In this document: positions 7,995 to 16,389 of the stretch, in pieces
Layout of the letters: each line of letters begins with the position of its first letter
How positions within the stretch are numbered: position 1 is the stretch's first letter
Source: Actinomycetota bacterium
GTDB taxonomy: Bacteria > Actinomycetota > Actinomycetes > S36-B12 > CAIYMF01
DNA: 38,413 nt
NCBI GenBank assembly: GCA_009697815.1
Contig: WLRQ01000022.1
Span: 1-38,413 of the forward strand
Direction of reading: 5' to 3'
Notes under the pieces: generated by a model
Databases searched by the model: none
Seen by the model: only the letters and a program-made list of their open reading frames with translations
Told to the model about the DNA's origin: nothing
Position numbers and translations under genes: made by a program

Positions 7995-8714
7995 ATGGGA
8001 CGAGTCGTGCTCGTCACAGGCGGCAACCGAGGAATCGGGCTCTCGATCGCGCAGGCCTTCGTCGCCGCCGGAGATCGAGTCGTGATCACCTCCCGCAACG
8101 GTGAACTTCCCCCCGAGCTCGCCGGCACTGATGTCCTCGTCGTTCGCGCTGATGTCACCGACTCCGCGAGCATCGACGCAGCTTTCGACCGTGTCGAGGC
8201 CGAGGTGGGGCCGGTCGAGGTTGTCGTCGCGAATGCGGGGATCACGCGCGACACCCTGATCATGCGCATGTCCGACGACGATGTGGCCGAAGTGATCGAC
8301 ACCAATCTCGTGGGGGCTATCCGCGTCGCGCGTCGAGCAGCCAAGAGCATGCTGCGCCAGCGCCGGGGGCGTCTGATCTTCATATCGAGCGTGGTCGGAC
8401 TCCTCGGCTCCGCTGGGCAGACAAACTACTCAGCCTCCAAGGCCGGCCTCGTCGGTCTAGCGCGGTCACTGGCGCGGGAGCTAGGCAGCCGCGGAATCAC
8501 GGCGAATGTCGTCACACCCGGCTTCGTCGATACCGACATGACCGCCGCACTGCCCGAGGAGCGCAAAGCGGAGATCCTCGGCTCAGTGCCGCTGGGCCGT
8601 TATGCCTCACCGGCGGAGATCGCGGGGACGGTCCTGTTCCTGGCCAGCGACTCTGCTGCTTACATCACCGGAGCCGTGATCCCCGTCGACGGCGGTCTCG
8701 GCATGGGTCACTGA
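7995..8714 (+). CDS. fabG: 3-oxoacyl-ACP reductase FabG (MabA-like)
   Basis: A 239-residue classical SDR: TGGNRGIG at residues 8-15, the NAG segment (VVANAG) in the middle, a catalytic Ser in the FISS strand, and Tyr145/Lys149 in NYSASK, so it is catalytically complete. FabG reduces 3-oxoacyl-ACP with NADPH during chain elongation by type II fatty-acid synthase. The call rests on this motif set plus its position directly before the InhA-type reductase, the same order as mabA-inhA in mycobacteria. The ATG at 7995 follows ACAGGAGA by about 7 nt; the frame is open further upstream, but the fold begins here. The gap to inhA is 16 bp. Confidence 0.9.
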   Translation: MGRVVLVTGGNRGIGLSIAQAFVAAGDRVVITSRNGELPPELAGTDVLVVRADVTDSASIDAAFDRVEAEVGPVEVVVANAGITRDTLIMRMSDDDVAEVIDTNLVGAIRVARRAAKSMLRQRRGRLIFISSVVGLLGSAGQTNYSASKAGLVGLARSLARELGSRGITANVVTPGFVDTDMTAALPEERKAEILGSVPLGRYASPAEIAGTVLFLASDSAAYITGAVIPVDGGLGMGH

Positions 8715-8730
8715 GGAAAGGGACGACACT

Positions 8731-9507
8731 ATGGGAATCCTTGAGGGCAAGCGTCTGCTGATCACCGGTGTGCTCACCGACCAGTCGATCGCCTTCCACG
8801 TCGCACGCCTGGCACAGCAGGAGGGCGCAACAATCGTTCTCTCATCCTTCGGACGTGCGATGTCCTTGACTAGCCGTATCGCCGGCCGACTGCCCACGCC
8901 AGCCCCGGTGATCGAACTAGATGTCACGAGTCCCGAGCATCTCGCCGGACTCGCTGATCGTCTTCTCGAACACGTCGACGGCCTCGATGGCGTCGTTCAC
9001 TCGATCGGCTATGCCCCGGCTGCGGCCCTCGGTGGCAACTTCCTGAACACCGAGTGGGACGACGTTGCGACGGCGGTTCACGTGTCGGCCTTTTCACTGA
9101 AATCCCTCGCCATGGCGTGTCTTCCCCTCATGACCGGGCCGGGTCGCACGTCCTCGGTCGTGGGGCTGACCTTCGACGCGACAGTCGCCTGGCCCAAGTA
9201 CGACTGGATGGGAGTCGCCAAGGCAGCGCTCGAATCCACCTCGCGCTACCTCGCGCGCGACCTTGGCCCCCAAGGAGTACGCGTCAACCTCGTCGCGGCT
9301 GGCCCCATCCGCACCATCGCAGCCAATTCCATCCCGGGTTTCAACGACTTCGAAGAGGTCTGGAACACGCGCTCTCCGATCGGATGGGACCTCACCGACC
9401 CTGAGCCCGCAGCGCGTGGTTGTGTCGCACTGCTCTCGGATTGGTTCCCCAAGACCACCGGGGAAATCGTGCACGTCGACGGTGGGGTGCACGCCATCGG
9501 AGGGTGA
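8731..9507 (+). CDS. inhA: Enoyl-ACP reductase (InhA/FabI type, NADH)
   Basis: A 258-residue atypical SDR of the enoyl reductase family. It opens GILEGKRLLITGVLTDQSIA, the characteristic FabI/InhA nucleotide-binding start, and has H-S-I-G-Y at the nicotinamide site. The catalytic pair sits in YDWMGVAK: Tyr157 and Lys164, the Y-x6-K spacing of FabI enzymes and matching M. tuberculosis Tyr158/Lys165. It catalyses the last reduction of each fatty-acid elongation round. GAGGAAAGGGA precedes the ATG. It forms an operon with fabG; the hemH gene that often follows in mycobacteria is absent. Confidence 0.92.
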   Translation: MGILEGKRLLITGVLTDQSIAFHVARLAQQEGATIVLSSFGRAMSLTSRIAGRLPTPAPVIELDVTSPEHLAGLADRLLEHVDGLDGVVHSIGYAPAAALGGNFLNTEWDDVATAVHVSAFSLKSLAMACLPLMTGPGRTSSVVGLTFDATVAWPKYDWMGVAKAALESTSRYLARDLGPQGVRVNLVAAGPIRTIAANSIPGFNDFEEVWNTRSPIGWDLTDPEPAARGCVALLSDWFPKTTGEIVHVDGGVHAIGG

Positions 9508-9568
9508 GCCCGCCGGAGACGTGGCGGCGGTGCACCCTTCGCCACCCGTGCTCGGGCATGCTGTCCTC

Positions 9569-10618
9569 ATGCCGCGATCGAGTTCACAGCGCAGACCGCT
9601 CGGTCCCGACAGATCGGCGAGCCGCCCGTGGTCTCGGAACTCCCGGCGCCTCGCAGCCGGGCTGGCCGCCCTCACCGGCGTACTTGTGCTCGGGACAATC
9701 GGCTACATCCTTCTGGGGATCACTCCCCTCGACGCCGCTTATCAGACCGTCACCACGGTGACCACGATCGGCTTCCGCGAGGTCGTCGTCTTCGGCACCG
9801 CCGAGAAGATCTACACGATGGTGCTCGCCCTGATCGGAGTGGGCACGGTGCTCTACACCCTGACGCTCACCCTGGAGATCGTCATGGAAGGACAACTCGG
9901 AGATCTGTGGGGGAGACGGCGCATGAAGCGTGACATTGACGGTCTCGAGGGCCACGCCATCGTGTGCGGCTGGGGCCGCGTCGGGAGAGCGACGGCCGAT
10001 CAACTCACGCGCACCGGGCAATCGGTCGTGATCATCGATCAGTCCGAGGAGAGACTCGAGGGCTGCCCTTACCCGTACATCGTCGGTGACGCCTCGATGG
10101 ACAACGTGCTACGCGACGCGGGGATCCGCACCGCTAGAACCCTTGTCGCCTCACTCGACAGCGACGCGTCAAGCGTTTACGTCGTCCTGAGCGCCCGCAC
10201 CCTCAACCCCGACCTCCTCGTCATTGCGCGTTCGCGCACGGATGATGCCGAGCCGAAGTTCCTTCGGGCTGGAGCCGACCGAGTGGTGAATCCACAACGG
10301 ATCGGCGGCAATCGCATCGCCGCCTTCGCGGAGTCGCCCTACGTGGTGGACTTCCTCGACGTTGTCATGCACGAGGGCAACCACGAGTTCCGCATGGCCG
10401 ACGTCGCCGTGCAGGAATCCTCTCGGCTCGCCGGCTCGACCGTAGCCGACGCGCGAGCCCGCGAGGGAGGGGCCGCAGTCCTGCTGGCGCTCCGGGCCGA
10501 GGGCCGGTTCGTCACCAATCCCGAACCGGCCACCGTGATCCGACCCGGCGATGTTCTGATCGTCGTCGGAACGGATGCGCAGATCACCGACCTCAGAAGT
10601 CAGGCCGATCGCCCATGA
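9569..10618 (+). CDS. Two-TM potassium channel with RCK (TrkA-N/TrkA-C) domains
   Basis: A 349-residue Kch/MthK-like channel. A basic N-terminus is followed by TM1 (about residues 30-50), a pore helix, a selectivity filter T-T-I-G-F-R-E at 65-71, and TM2 (about 80-100). The cytosolic RCK_N domain begins at G-H-A-I-V-C-G-W-G-R-V-G (GxGxxG, about residue 130), and an RCK_C/TrkA-C domain fills about 265-340. The filter differs from TVGYGD: Phe for Tyr, and Arg where the second Gly sits. The start is the ATG at 9569-9571; a GTG at 9548 is also possible. A CATGCT hexamer 6 nt before the ATG resembles the leaderless layout. Its stop overlaps the next start (ATGA). Confidence 0.85.
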   Translation: MPRSSSQRRPLGPDRSASRPWSRNSRRLAAGLAALTGVLVLGTIGYILLGITPLDAAYQTVTTVTTIGFREVVVFGTAEKIYTMVLALIGVGTVLYTLTLTLEIVMEGQLGDLWGRRRMKRDIDGLEGHAIVCGWGRVGRATADQLTRTGQSVVIIDQSEERLEGCPYPYIVGDASMDNVLRDAGIRTARTLVASLDSDASSVYVVLSARTLNPDLLVIARSRTDDAEPKFLRAGADRVVNPQRIGGNRIAAFAESPYVVDFLDVVMHEGNHEFRMADVAVQESSRLAGSTVADARAREGGAAVLLALRAEGRFVTNPEPATVIRPGDVLIVVGTDAQITDLRSQADRP

Positions 10619-11157
10619 GTCACCGCCTCGTGATTCTCCGCCACGCAAAGTCGCTCTGGCCTGATGGCATGCCCGATCATGATCGCCCCCTTGCGCCGCG
10701 CGGCGTCGTCGACGCGAAGGCAGCGGGGGAGTGGTTGCGCGACCACGTCGGCACACCCGACCACGTCATCGTGTCCACCGCGCGCAGGGCCCGCGGCACC
10801 TGGACCCTCGCCGCCGACGCAGTCGGCTACATCGGCGCCGCCGGCTACGATCATGAATCGCAGGGTGCTCTCACCATCGACCCTCGGATCTATGAGGCGC
10901 GCGCCTCCACCCTTCTCGAGGTATTGCGCGAGATCCCCGAGAGGGTTGCCCTCGCATTCCTCGTCGGACACATGCCCGGGTGCGCCGACCTCGTCGATCT
11001 ACTCGCACGTGACCGCGACCCGGCGGCTGCGGCGCTGTTCGCCGTGAAATACCCCACCAGCGGCATTGCGGTGCTCGACGTCGATCCGGGCCTCACATGG
11101 TCGCGGCTGGACCAAAAGTCAGCCCGTCTCAGCGATTTCGCGGTTCCCCGGGGCTAG
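10615..11157 (+). CDS. SixA-like phosphohistidine phosphatase (histidine phosphatase superfamily)
   Basis: A 180-residue branch-2 phosphoglycerate-mutase-like protein: R-L-V-I-L-R-H-A-K-S places the catalytic Arg9-His10 at the N-terminus, a second Arg in S-T-A-R-R-A-R, and the second His in F-L-V-G-H-M-P-G. The short length and RHAKS variant of RHG point to the SixA group, which removes phosphate from phosphohistidine in signalling proteins. The start overlaps the channel stop by ATGA, so the two are translated together, although no functional link is established. It ends 1 bp from the convergent serB stop. Confidence 0.85.
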   Translation: MSHRLVILRHAKSLWPDGMPDHDRPLAPRGVVDAKAAGEWLRDHVGTPDHVIVSTARRARGTWTLAADAVGYIGAAGYDHESQGALTIDPRIYEARASTLLEVLREIPERVALAFLVGHMPGCADLVDLLARDRDPAAAALFAVKYPTSGIAVLDVDPGLTWSRLDQKSARLSDFAVPRG

Positions 11158-11158
11158 G

Positions 11159-12409
11159 TCAGCGAACAGGTGGCGCCGGAGTGGGTGTGCCCGCTTCGGC
11201 ATCGGCTTGTTCGATCTCCTCACGGGTGATCCCCAGCAGGTAGAGCACAGGGTCGAGGAATGGTGCGGTGATCCCGGTGTCGGCCTGAGCTCGCACGACC
11301 GGCTTGGCGTTGAAGGCTATGCCGAGGCCGGCCACAGCGAGCATGTCCAGATCATTGGCTCCGTCGCCGATCGCGACCGTGCGATCAAGCGGCACGCCCT
11401 CGACGTGAGCAAACTCGATCAGAGCAGCCGCCTTTGCCGCGCGATCGATCACTCGTCCGATCACTCGTCCGGTCAAGGCACCGTCGACGATCTCGAGGAC
11501 ATTCGCACGAGAGTGGTCGATTCCGAGATCTTCCGCCAGTGGATCCACGACAGCGCTGAAACCACCTGACACAACTGCGATCCTGAAGCCGAGCCTCTTG
11601 AGGGTTCGCACCAGGGTTCTGGCTCCCGGCGTGAGGCGCAATTCGCGGTAGACATCGGTCAGCACCGACGCGGGAAGTCCCTCGAGCAACGCCACCCGGG
11701 TGTGGAGTGACTGCGCGAAGTCGAGCTCTCCGCGCATGGCTCGCTCGGTCACGTTGCGAACCTCATCCTCGCAGCCCGCGTGCCGGGCGAGGAGTTCGAT
11801 GACCTCGTCCTGAATCAAGGTGGAGTCGACGTCCATCACGACCAGGTGGGTTCCACGTCCTCGGAGCCCGGCGCGTTGGACGGCGACGTCGACGCCGAGC
11901 GCCGCTGATTCCGCAGCCAGGGCTGTCCGCAACTGCTGCTGGTCGGCGCCGGACACCGAGAGTTCGATCGCGGTGACAGGGTATGACGCCGTACGGACGA
12001 TCCGATCAATGTTGCCGCCGAGTGCAGAGATCGTGCGCGTCAAACCCGAGAGGGCCGCGGGCAGCAGCGGGTGTCCCAGCACCGTGACAAGAAGGCGCCC
12101 GCGACGTCGATCGTCGTGCTCTTCGGCGCCCGGAGTGATCTCGACGGCCATCTCAAGTTCGGCGGCCACAGCATGGGCCGTGACGGAAGCGCCCTCGACA
12201 TCGATGACGGCCCCACTGCCACGCTCATGGAGCGGGCCCAGCAAGACCCCGAGTGTCAGTCGACTTCGGATGACGACCTGTTCAACGTCGAGAATCAGCA
12301 GGTCGTGGTTCGCGAGCGCGGCGGTGAGTGTCGCGGTGACGCCGGGGCGATCTGGGCCGGTGAGGGTGATGAGCAGGGTGCGAGCGGTGCCGCCGGGATC
12401 AATGCGCAT
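11159..12409 (-). CDS. serB: Phosphoserine phosphatase SerB with N-terminal ACT domains
   Basis: A 416-residue enzyme. Residues 1 to about 180 hold two ACT-like domains (the first begins L-L-I-T-L-T-G-P-D-R-P-G-V), followed by a HAD phosphatase domain. The HAD nucleophile motif is D193-V-D195-S-T197, motif II is V-V-S-G-G-F, and motif III/IV is the G-D-G-A-N-D-L-D-M segment. It hydrolyses O-phosphoserine in the last step of serine biosynthesis; ACT domains suggest amino-acid feedback. The C-terminus has a proline/threonine-rich tail. It is 12 bp downstream of the conserved unknown gene and most likely co-transcribed with it. Confidence 0.95.
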   Translation of the reverse strand: MRIDPGGTARTLLITLTGPDRPGVTATLTAALANHDLLILDVEQVVIRSRLTLGVLLGPLHERGSGAVIDVEGASVTAHAVAAELEMAVEITPGAEEHDDRRRGRLLVTVLGHPLLPAALSGLTRTISALGGNIDRIVRTASYPVTAIELSVSGADQQQLRTALAAESAALGVDVAVQRAGLRGRGTHLVVMDVDSTLIQDEVIELLARHAGCEDEVRNVTERAMRGELDFAQSLHTRVALLEGLPASVLTDVYRELRLTPGARTLVRTLKRLGFRIAVVSGGFSAVVDPLAEDLGIDHSRANVLEIVDGALTGRVIGRVIDRAAKAAALIEFAHVEGVPLDRTVAIGDGANDLDMLAVAGLGIAFNAKPVVRAQADTGITAPFLDPVLYLLGITREEIEQADAEAGTPTPAPPVR

Positions 12410-12421
12410 GGTGAGGCGAGC

Positions 12422-13216
12422 CTACCGATGCCGCACGTGCCGTTCGGGTTCCGGCTCCGCCTCAGCCGAGTACGCGGCACAGAGGGCGTAGCGCGCCGCG
12501 GCGCGAAGCGGACGCAAGGCCTGTAGGCGCCTTTCGGCCTCGTTCGCGGTGATCGCCCCTCCCTCGGACTCCACCGCGATCGCGAGCACGCCCAGCAACC
12601 GGGTCGCGCTCGCGATCAGACGCTGCGCCCGTCCCGGCAGCGAAGGCGGGAGGTCGAGTGCCCGCAGTTCACGGTCGAGAGATGCCAACCTCGACGTGAT
12701 GTCGCCGCTGCCCCGGGCAACGTCGAGTGCTGCCATCGTCGCTGCCGTCTCCGCCACCATCTCCGTCAGCGCGCGATCGGCCTCGGACAACGTCGGCAAT
12801 CCATAGGGTGGAAACGACATGTTCGCCTCGACGACATCCCACCGCACCACCGCACCCTGGGGGAGTTCGACAACCGTGGGCAGGAGGGCACACGCACCTT
12901 GCTGCAGCGGGGCGATCGTCACGATCACCGCGCCAGCCACGAGGGCGGAAGCGCTGAGCGCGGCCGGCCCTGGCAAGCCGGTGAGATCACCCGCCTCAGG
13001 TAGCACGAGGCGTAACGCCGTCACCCCCTGGGCGCGCAACCGACCGAGCGCGACCGCCAGAGAGACCGGCTCACCTTCCAGGGGGACACCCACGACTCGG
13101 TGCAGCGGGTCGGTTCCCACAGACCCCGCAACTGCGTCATCGAGGCTCGATCCGCCACCCAGATAGGAATTGCCCCAGCAGGTGAGAGCGCCCGCGCGAC
13201 GAAGTGAGCTGGCCAC
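12422..13216 (-). CDS. Conserved actinobacterial protein of unknown function upstream of serB
   Basis: A 264-residue soluble protein. I recognise the type as one seen beside serB in other actinobacteria, but it has no assigned function. The first half is alpha/beta with a V-T-A-L-R-L-V-L-P-E-A-G-D-x-x-G-L-P-G-P signature; the second half is helical and leucine/alanine-rich. The frame is open to 13273, but GTG at 13214-13216 is preferred because a TAGGTT hexamer lies exactly 7 nt upstream on the minus strand, giving a leaderless start. It is in an operon with serB and divergent from the ABC ATPase gene 167 bp away. Confidence 0.7.
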   Translation of the reverse strand: MASSLRRAGALTCWGNSYLGGGSSLDDAVAGSVGTDPLHRVVGVPLEGEPVSLAVALGRLRAQGVTALRLVLPEAGDLTGLPGPAALSASALVAGAVIVTIAPLQQGACALLPTVVELPQGAVVRWDVVEANMSFPPYGLPTLSEADRALTEMVAETAATMAALDVARGSGDITSRLASLDRELRALDLPPSLPGRAQRLIASATRLLGVLAIAVESEGGAITANEAERRLQALRPLRAAARYALCAAYSAEAEPEPERHVRHR

Positions 13217-13223
13217 AGAATCC

Positions 13224-13229
13224 AACCTA
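13224..13229 (-). promoter_or_regulatory. -10 hexamer of a leaderless promoter for the unknown gene/serB operon
   Basis: Minus-strand TAGGTT, 7 nt, then GTG (13214-13216). This fixes the start of the downstream gene; no Shine-Dalgarno sequence is present. Confidence 0.5.
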
Positions 13230-13370
13230 TGCCGTGAGGCCGCGTGGAGTCGGGCCGGACCGGCACCGCACACTCGCGAGATCGCGCTGCCATGTCACCC
13301 AGTCTGAGTCGGAGCGAACGACACAGGGGTCTACGCCTTGTGGGTGGCACCAGAATCGACCCTGGATGGC

Positions 13371-13376
13371 TAGGGT
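13371..13376 (+). promoter_or_regulatory. -10 hexamer of a leaderless promoter for the ABC ATPase gene
   Basis: TAGGGT is followed by 7 nt and the GTG at 13384. It lies 142 bp from the divergent -10 box on the other strand. Confidence 0.5.
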
Positions 13377-13383
13377 TCGGACC

Positions 13384-14166
13384 GTGAGTGACGTCGTGCG
13401 ATTCCTCGAGGTGGACGTCGTCCGGGGAGGTACCAACATCCTTGCCGGGGTCACCTGGGATGTTGCCGAAGGCCAGCGGTGGGTCGTCCTCGGCCCCAAC
13501 GGCGCCGGCAAGACAACATTGCTGGCCCTCGCCGCGACGTTGATTCATCCCACGCGCGGTAGCGTCGAAATCCTCGATGAGCGTCTCGGTCGCACCGACG
13601 TCTTCGAGCTCCGACCACGCATCGGGCTCGCAAGCGCCGCGTTGGCCGAGCGAATTCCACCTGAGGAAACCGTGTCCGACGTCGTCGTCACTGCTGCGTA
13701 CGCCATCACCGGGCGGTGGCGGGAGGGCTACGAAATCGGCGATCACACCCGCGCCCAGCGACTACTTGACCAACTCGGGGTCGGCACGTTGACCTCGCGC
13801 AGGTTCGGAACCCTCAGTGAGGGTGAGCGCAAACGCGTCCAAGTAGCGCGCGCACTGATGACCGATCCCGAGTTGCTTCTGCTCGATGAGCCCGCCGCAG
13901 GACTCGATCTCGGAGGCCGTGAGGATCTCGTGCGTCGCCTCGGCGCCATCGCCGTCGACCAGGACGCGCCGACCACGGTGCTCGTGACCCACCACGTCGA
14001 AGAGATTCCTGAGGGTTTCACTCATGCGCTGCTCCTACGCGGCGGCGTCGTCGTCGCCCAGGGCAACATCGAGGATGTGCTGACGCCCGAACTTCTTGGC
14101 CAGACGTTCGGGCTTCCCCTCGACGTCGATCGCCACGGCCATCGCTGGACCGCACGCGCCCGCTGA
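13384..14166 (+). CDS. ABC transporter ATP-binding protein without adjacent permease
   Basis: A 260-residue stand-alone ATPase: Walker A GPNGAGKT from residue 37, signature LSEGE at 144-148, Walker B LLLLDEP with D168-E169, and an H-loop in V-T-H-H-V-E-E-I. The variant signature (E for G at position three) and the H-H-V-E-E-I-P motif resemble ModF/iron-chelate-type ATPases. No permease or binding protein flanks it, so it may pair with a distant permease or have a non-transport role. GTG at 13384 is chosen from the TAGGGT plus 7-nt spacing; an ATG at 13366 would place the start inside the promoter. Its neighbour upstream is the divergent serB operon. Confidence 0.85.
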   Translation: MSDVVRFLEVDVVRGGTNILAGVTWDVAEGQRWVVLGPNGAGKTTLLALAATLIHPTRGSVEILDERLGRTDVFELRPRIGLASAALAERIPPEETVSDVVVTAAYAITGRWREGYEIGDHTRAQRLLDQLGVGTLTSRRFGTLSEGERKRVQVARALMTDPELLLLDEPAAGLDLGGREDLVRRLGAIAVDQDAPTTVLVTHHVEEIPEGFTHALLLRGGVVVAQGNIEDVLTPELLGQTFGLPLDVDRHGHRWTARAR

Positions 14167-14229
14167 ATCGCCGACCGTGATTCCCGCGTGGCCCCGGGTG
14201 AAAGCAGGAGTTGGGCCGACCTTCCGACG

Positions 14230-14235
14230 TAACAT
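14230..14235 (+). promoter_or_regulatory. -10 hexamer of a leaderless promoter for nfeD
   Basis: TAACAT, then 6 nt, then the ATG at 14242. There is no Shine-Dalgarno sequence in the gap. Confidence 0.55.
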
Positions 14236-14241
14236 CAGGCC

Positions 14242-14664
14242 ATGAACCCGTGGGCATGGTGGCTGGTGTCCGCCGCGGTACTCGTCGTCGCCGAGATCCT
14301 CACCACGAGCCTGGTGTTCGCGATGATCGCGGCAGGTGCTGCGGCGGGTGCGATTGTCGCCGCGCTTGGCGGGGGAGTGGCCCTGGAGTTAGGCGCGTTC
14401 GCACTGGTGTCGCTTGCACTCCTGGTCCTTGTCCGCCCCATAGCCCTGAATCACCTTCACACACCATCGAGGCTGCGCAGCGGGGTGGCAGCTCTCGTGG
14501 GCGCCGAAGCCGAGGTCCTTGAGACAGTCGACCCCCGCGACGGCCGCATCAGGCTGTCCGGTGAGATCTGGTCAGCCCGGGCCTACGACGGACAGTCCGT
14601 CCTGGCCCCGGGCACGGTCGTGCGCGTAGTGGAGATCGCCGGAGCCACTGCACTCGTCATCTGA
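14242..14664 (+). CDS. NfeD-like membrane protein
   Basis: A 140-residue NfeD family protein (short NfeD1b form without the ClpP-like protease domain). Two or three hydrophobic segments cover residues about 5-70 (W-A-W-W-L-V-S-A-A-V-L-V-V-A-E is the usual start), and residues about 85-140 form the OB-fold, with the G-x-A-x-V-L...G-R-I-R-L-S-G-E-I-W-S-A-R pattern. NfeD proteins work with SPFH/stomatin partners in membrane microdomains, and one follows 24 bp downstream. It is leaderless by promoter geometry. Confidence 0.9.
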   Translation: MNPWAWWLVSAAVLVVAEILTTSLVFAMIAAGAAAGAIVAALGGGVALELGAFALVSLALLVLVRPIALNHLHTPSRLRSGVAALVGAEAEVLETVDPRDGRIRLSGEIWSARAYDGQSVLAPGTVVRVVEIAGATALVI

Positions 14665-14688
14665 GCAAGTCCTAGGAAGGGATGAACG

Positions 14689-15624
14689 ATGTTCGACATC
14701 GGTAGCGGCCAGGTCGCTGGACTCATCATCGGATTGGTGGTCATCATCCTCGTCCTGGTGACACTCGCCAGGGCCGTGAGGATCGTTCCCCAGGCACGCA
14801 CCGGAATCGTCGAGCGTCTCGGTCGCTATCACCGCACCCTCGTTCCGGGGCTCAGCCTGCTGATTCCCTATGTGGATCGGCTCAAGCCCCTGATCGACAT
14901 GCGCGAGCAGGTGGTGTCATTCCCACCACAGCCGGTGATTACCGAGGACAACCTGGTCGTCAACATCGACTCAGTGATCTATTTCCAGGTGACCGACGCG
15001 AAGGCCGCCATGTACGAGATCGCGAGCCCGATCACCGGGATCGAACAGCTCACCGTCACGACCCTGCGCAACGTCATCGGCGGGATGGACCTCGAGCGCA
15101 CGCTCACCTCCCGCGAGGACATCAACAACGCGCTGAGGGGTGTTCTCGATCAGGCCACCGGCAAATGGGGCATCAGAGTCAATCGCGTGGAGCTCAAAGC
15201 TGTCGACCCCCCCATGAGCGTGCAGGAGACGATGGAGAAGCAGATGCGCGCCGAGCGCGAGAAGCGGGCCTCCATCCTCACCGCCGAGGGATTCAAACAG
15301 TCGCAGATCCTCACTGCGGAAGGTGAACGACAGGCCGCGATCCTGCGTGCCGAGGGCGACTCTCAAGCGCGCATTTTGCGAGCCGAGGGAGAGGCCAAGG
15401 CGATCCAGAAGGTCTTCGACGCCATCCATGCGGGCGGCGCCGACGCGCAAGTTCTCGCCTACCAGTACATCCAGGCCCTTCCCTCGATTGCGAACGGCAC
15501 GGCAAACACCGTGTGGGTGATCCCAGCCGAGCTCTCCCGCGCAATGGAGCAACTCGGGTCAGCGTTCTCCAAGCCCACCGCACCCGCGCCCACCTTCGGA
15601 TCCACCAGTGATTCGGGGAACTGA
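14689..15624 (+). CDS. SPFH/band 7 (stomatin/slipin-like) membrane protein
   Basis: A 311-residue protein: one N-terminal membrane helix (about residues 9-29), a band 7 domain (about 30-190, with V-P-Q-A-R-T-G-I-V-E-R-L-G-R-Y and P-G-L-S-L-L-I-P), then a coiled-coil region of four near-perfect 11-residue repeats, I-L-(T/R)-A-E-G-x5, at residues 196-239, and a proline-rich tail. Slipins oligomerise into rings or cages on the inner membrane with NfeD partners. GGAAGGG lies 8 nt before the ATG. It is co-transcribed with nfeD and probably with the two following genes. Confidence 0.92.
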   Translation: MFDIGSGQVAGLIIGLVVIILVLVTLARAVRIVPQARTGIVERLGRYHRTLVPGLSLLIPYVDRLKPLIDMREQVVSFPPQPVITEDNLVVNIDSVIYFQVTDAKAAMYEIASPITGIEQLTVTTLRNVIGGMDLERTLTSREDINNALRGVLDQATGKWGIRVNRVELKAVDPPMSVQETMEKQMRAEREKRASILTAEGFKQSQILTAEGERQAAILRAEGDSQARILRAEGEAKAIQKVFDAIHAGGADAQVLAYQYIQALPSIANGTANTVWVIPAELSRAMEQLGSAFSKPTAPAPTFGSTSDSGN

Positions 15625-15630
15625 GAACGG

Positions 15631-16380
15631 GTGAATCTCCTCCTCCTCGCAGGTGGGGGGGTGCTCGCCGGCGCGGTCAATGCCGTGGTCGGATCTGGCA
15701 CCCTGCTCACCTACCCGCTACTCCTGGGCGCGGGCCTCCCACCTGTGGCGGCCAACGCCAGCAACTCGATGGGCCTGGTACCCGGCAGCGCGTTCGCCAC
15801 GTGGATCTACCGCGACGAACTCTCCGGACGAGGGCCCCAGCTCAAACTCATGGCCGGCACGGCTGTCGTCGGGGCACTGGCGGGGACCGGCCTCGTGCTC
15901 GCCTTGCCCGCACAGGTCTTCGAGTCAGTGGTGCCGTGGCTCATCCTCAGCGCCTGCATCCTCGTGATAGTCCAGCCGAGGCTTCTCGCCGCACTCAACT
16001 CACGCGGCATCGACGCCACACGGCTGCCGCGAGCCACGCTCATCCCCGTCCTCTTCCTTGTCGGTGTCTACGCGGGGTACTTCGGGGCAGCTCAGGGAAT
16101 CATTCTCATGGCCGTCCTCGCGACGTTGTACGACATCGACCTCCAACGCTCGAATGCGGCCAAGATCGTGCTCCAAGGCGTGTCGAACGCAGCGGCGGCT
16201 CTTCTGTTCGCTATAGCGGGTGTCATCGACTGGCCTGCGGCACTCGCCGTTGGCATCGGTGCCTCCGTCGGAGGCCTGATCGGGGCGCCGTTCGCTCGCC
16301 GCCTACCGCCGTCGCTCCTTCGGGCGGCAATCGTCGCGGTCGGCCTCGTCGCGGCCATCGTCAGCTTCTCGAGGATGTGA
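15631..16380 (+). CDS. TauE/SafE family permease
   Basis: A 249-residue polytopic protein with the two-half TauE/SafE structure: G-A-V-N-A-V-V-G-S-G-T-L-L-T-Y-P near residues 13-28 and the related G-Y-F-G-A-A-Q-G in the second half, with seven to eight helices. The family exports or imports sulfite, sulfoacetate or other small anions, but no substrate can be assigned. The GTG start is 6 bp after the SPFH stop, so it belongs to the same transcript. Confidence 0.88.
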   Translation: MNLLLLAGGGVLAGAVNAVVGSGTLLTYPLLLGAGLPPVAANASNSMGLVPGSAFATWIYRDELSGRGPQLKLMAGTAVVGALAGTGLVLALPAQVFESVVPWLILSACILVIVQPRLLAALNSRGIDATRLPRATLIPVLFLVGVYAGYFGAAQGIILMAVLATLYDIDLQRSNAAKIVLQGVSNAAAALLFAIAGVIDWPAALAVGIGASVGGLIGAPFARRLPPSLLRAAIVAVGLVAAIVSFSRM

Positions 16381-16389
16381 GGTGGACTA

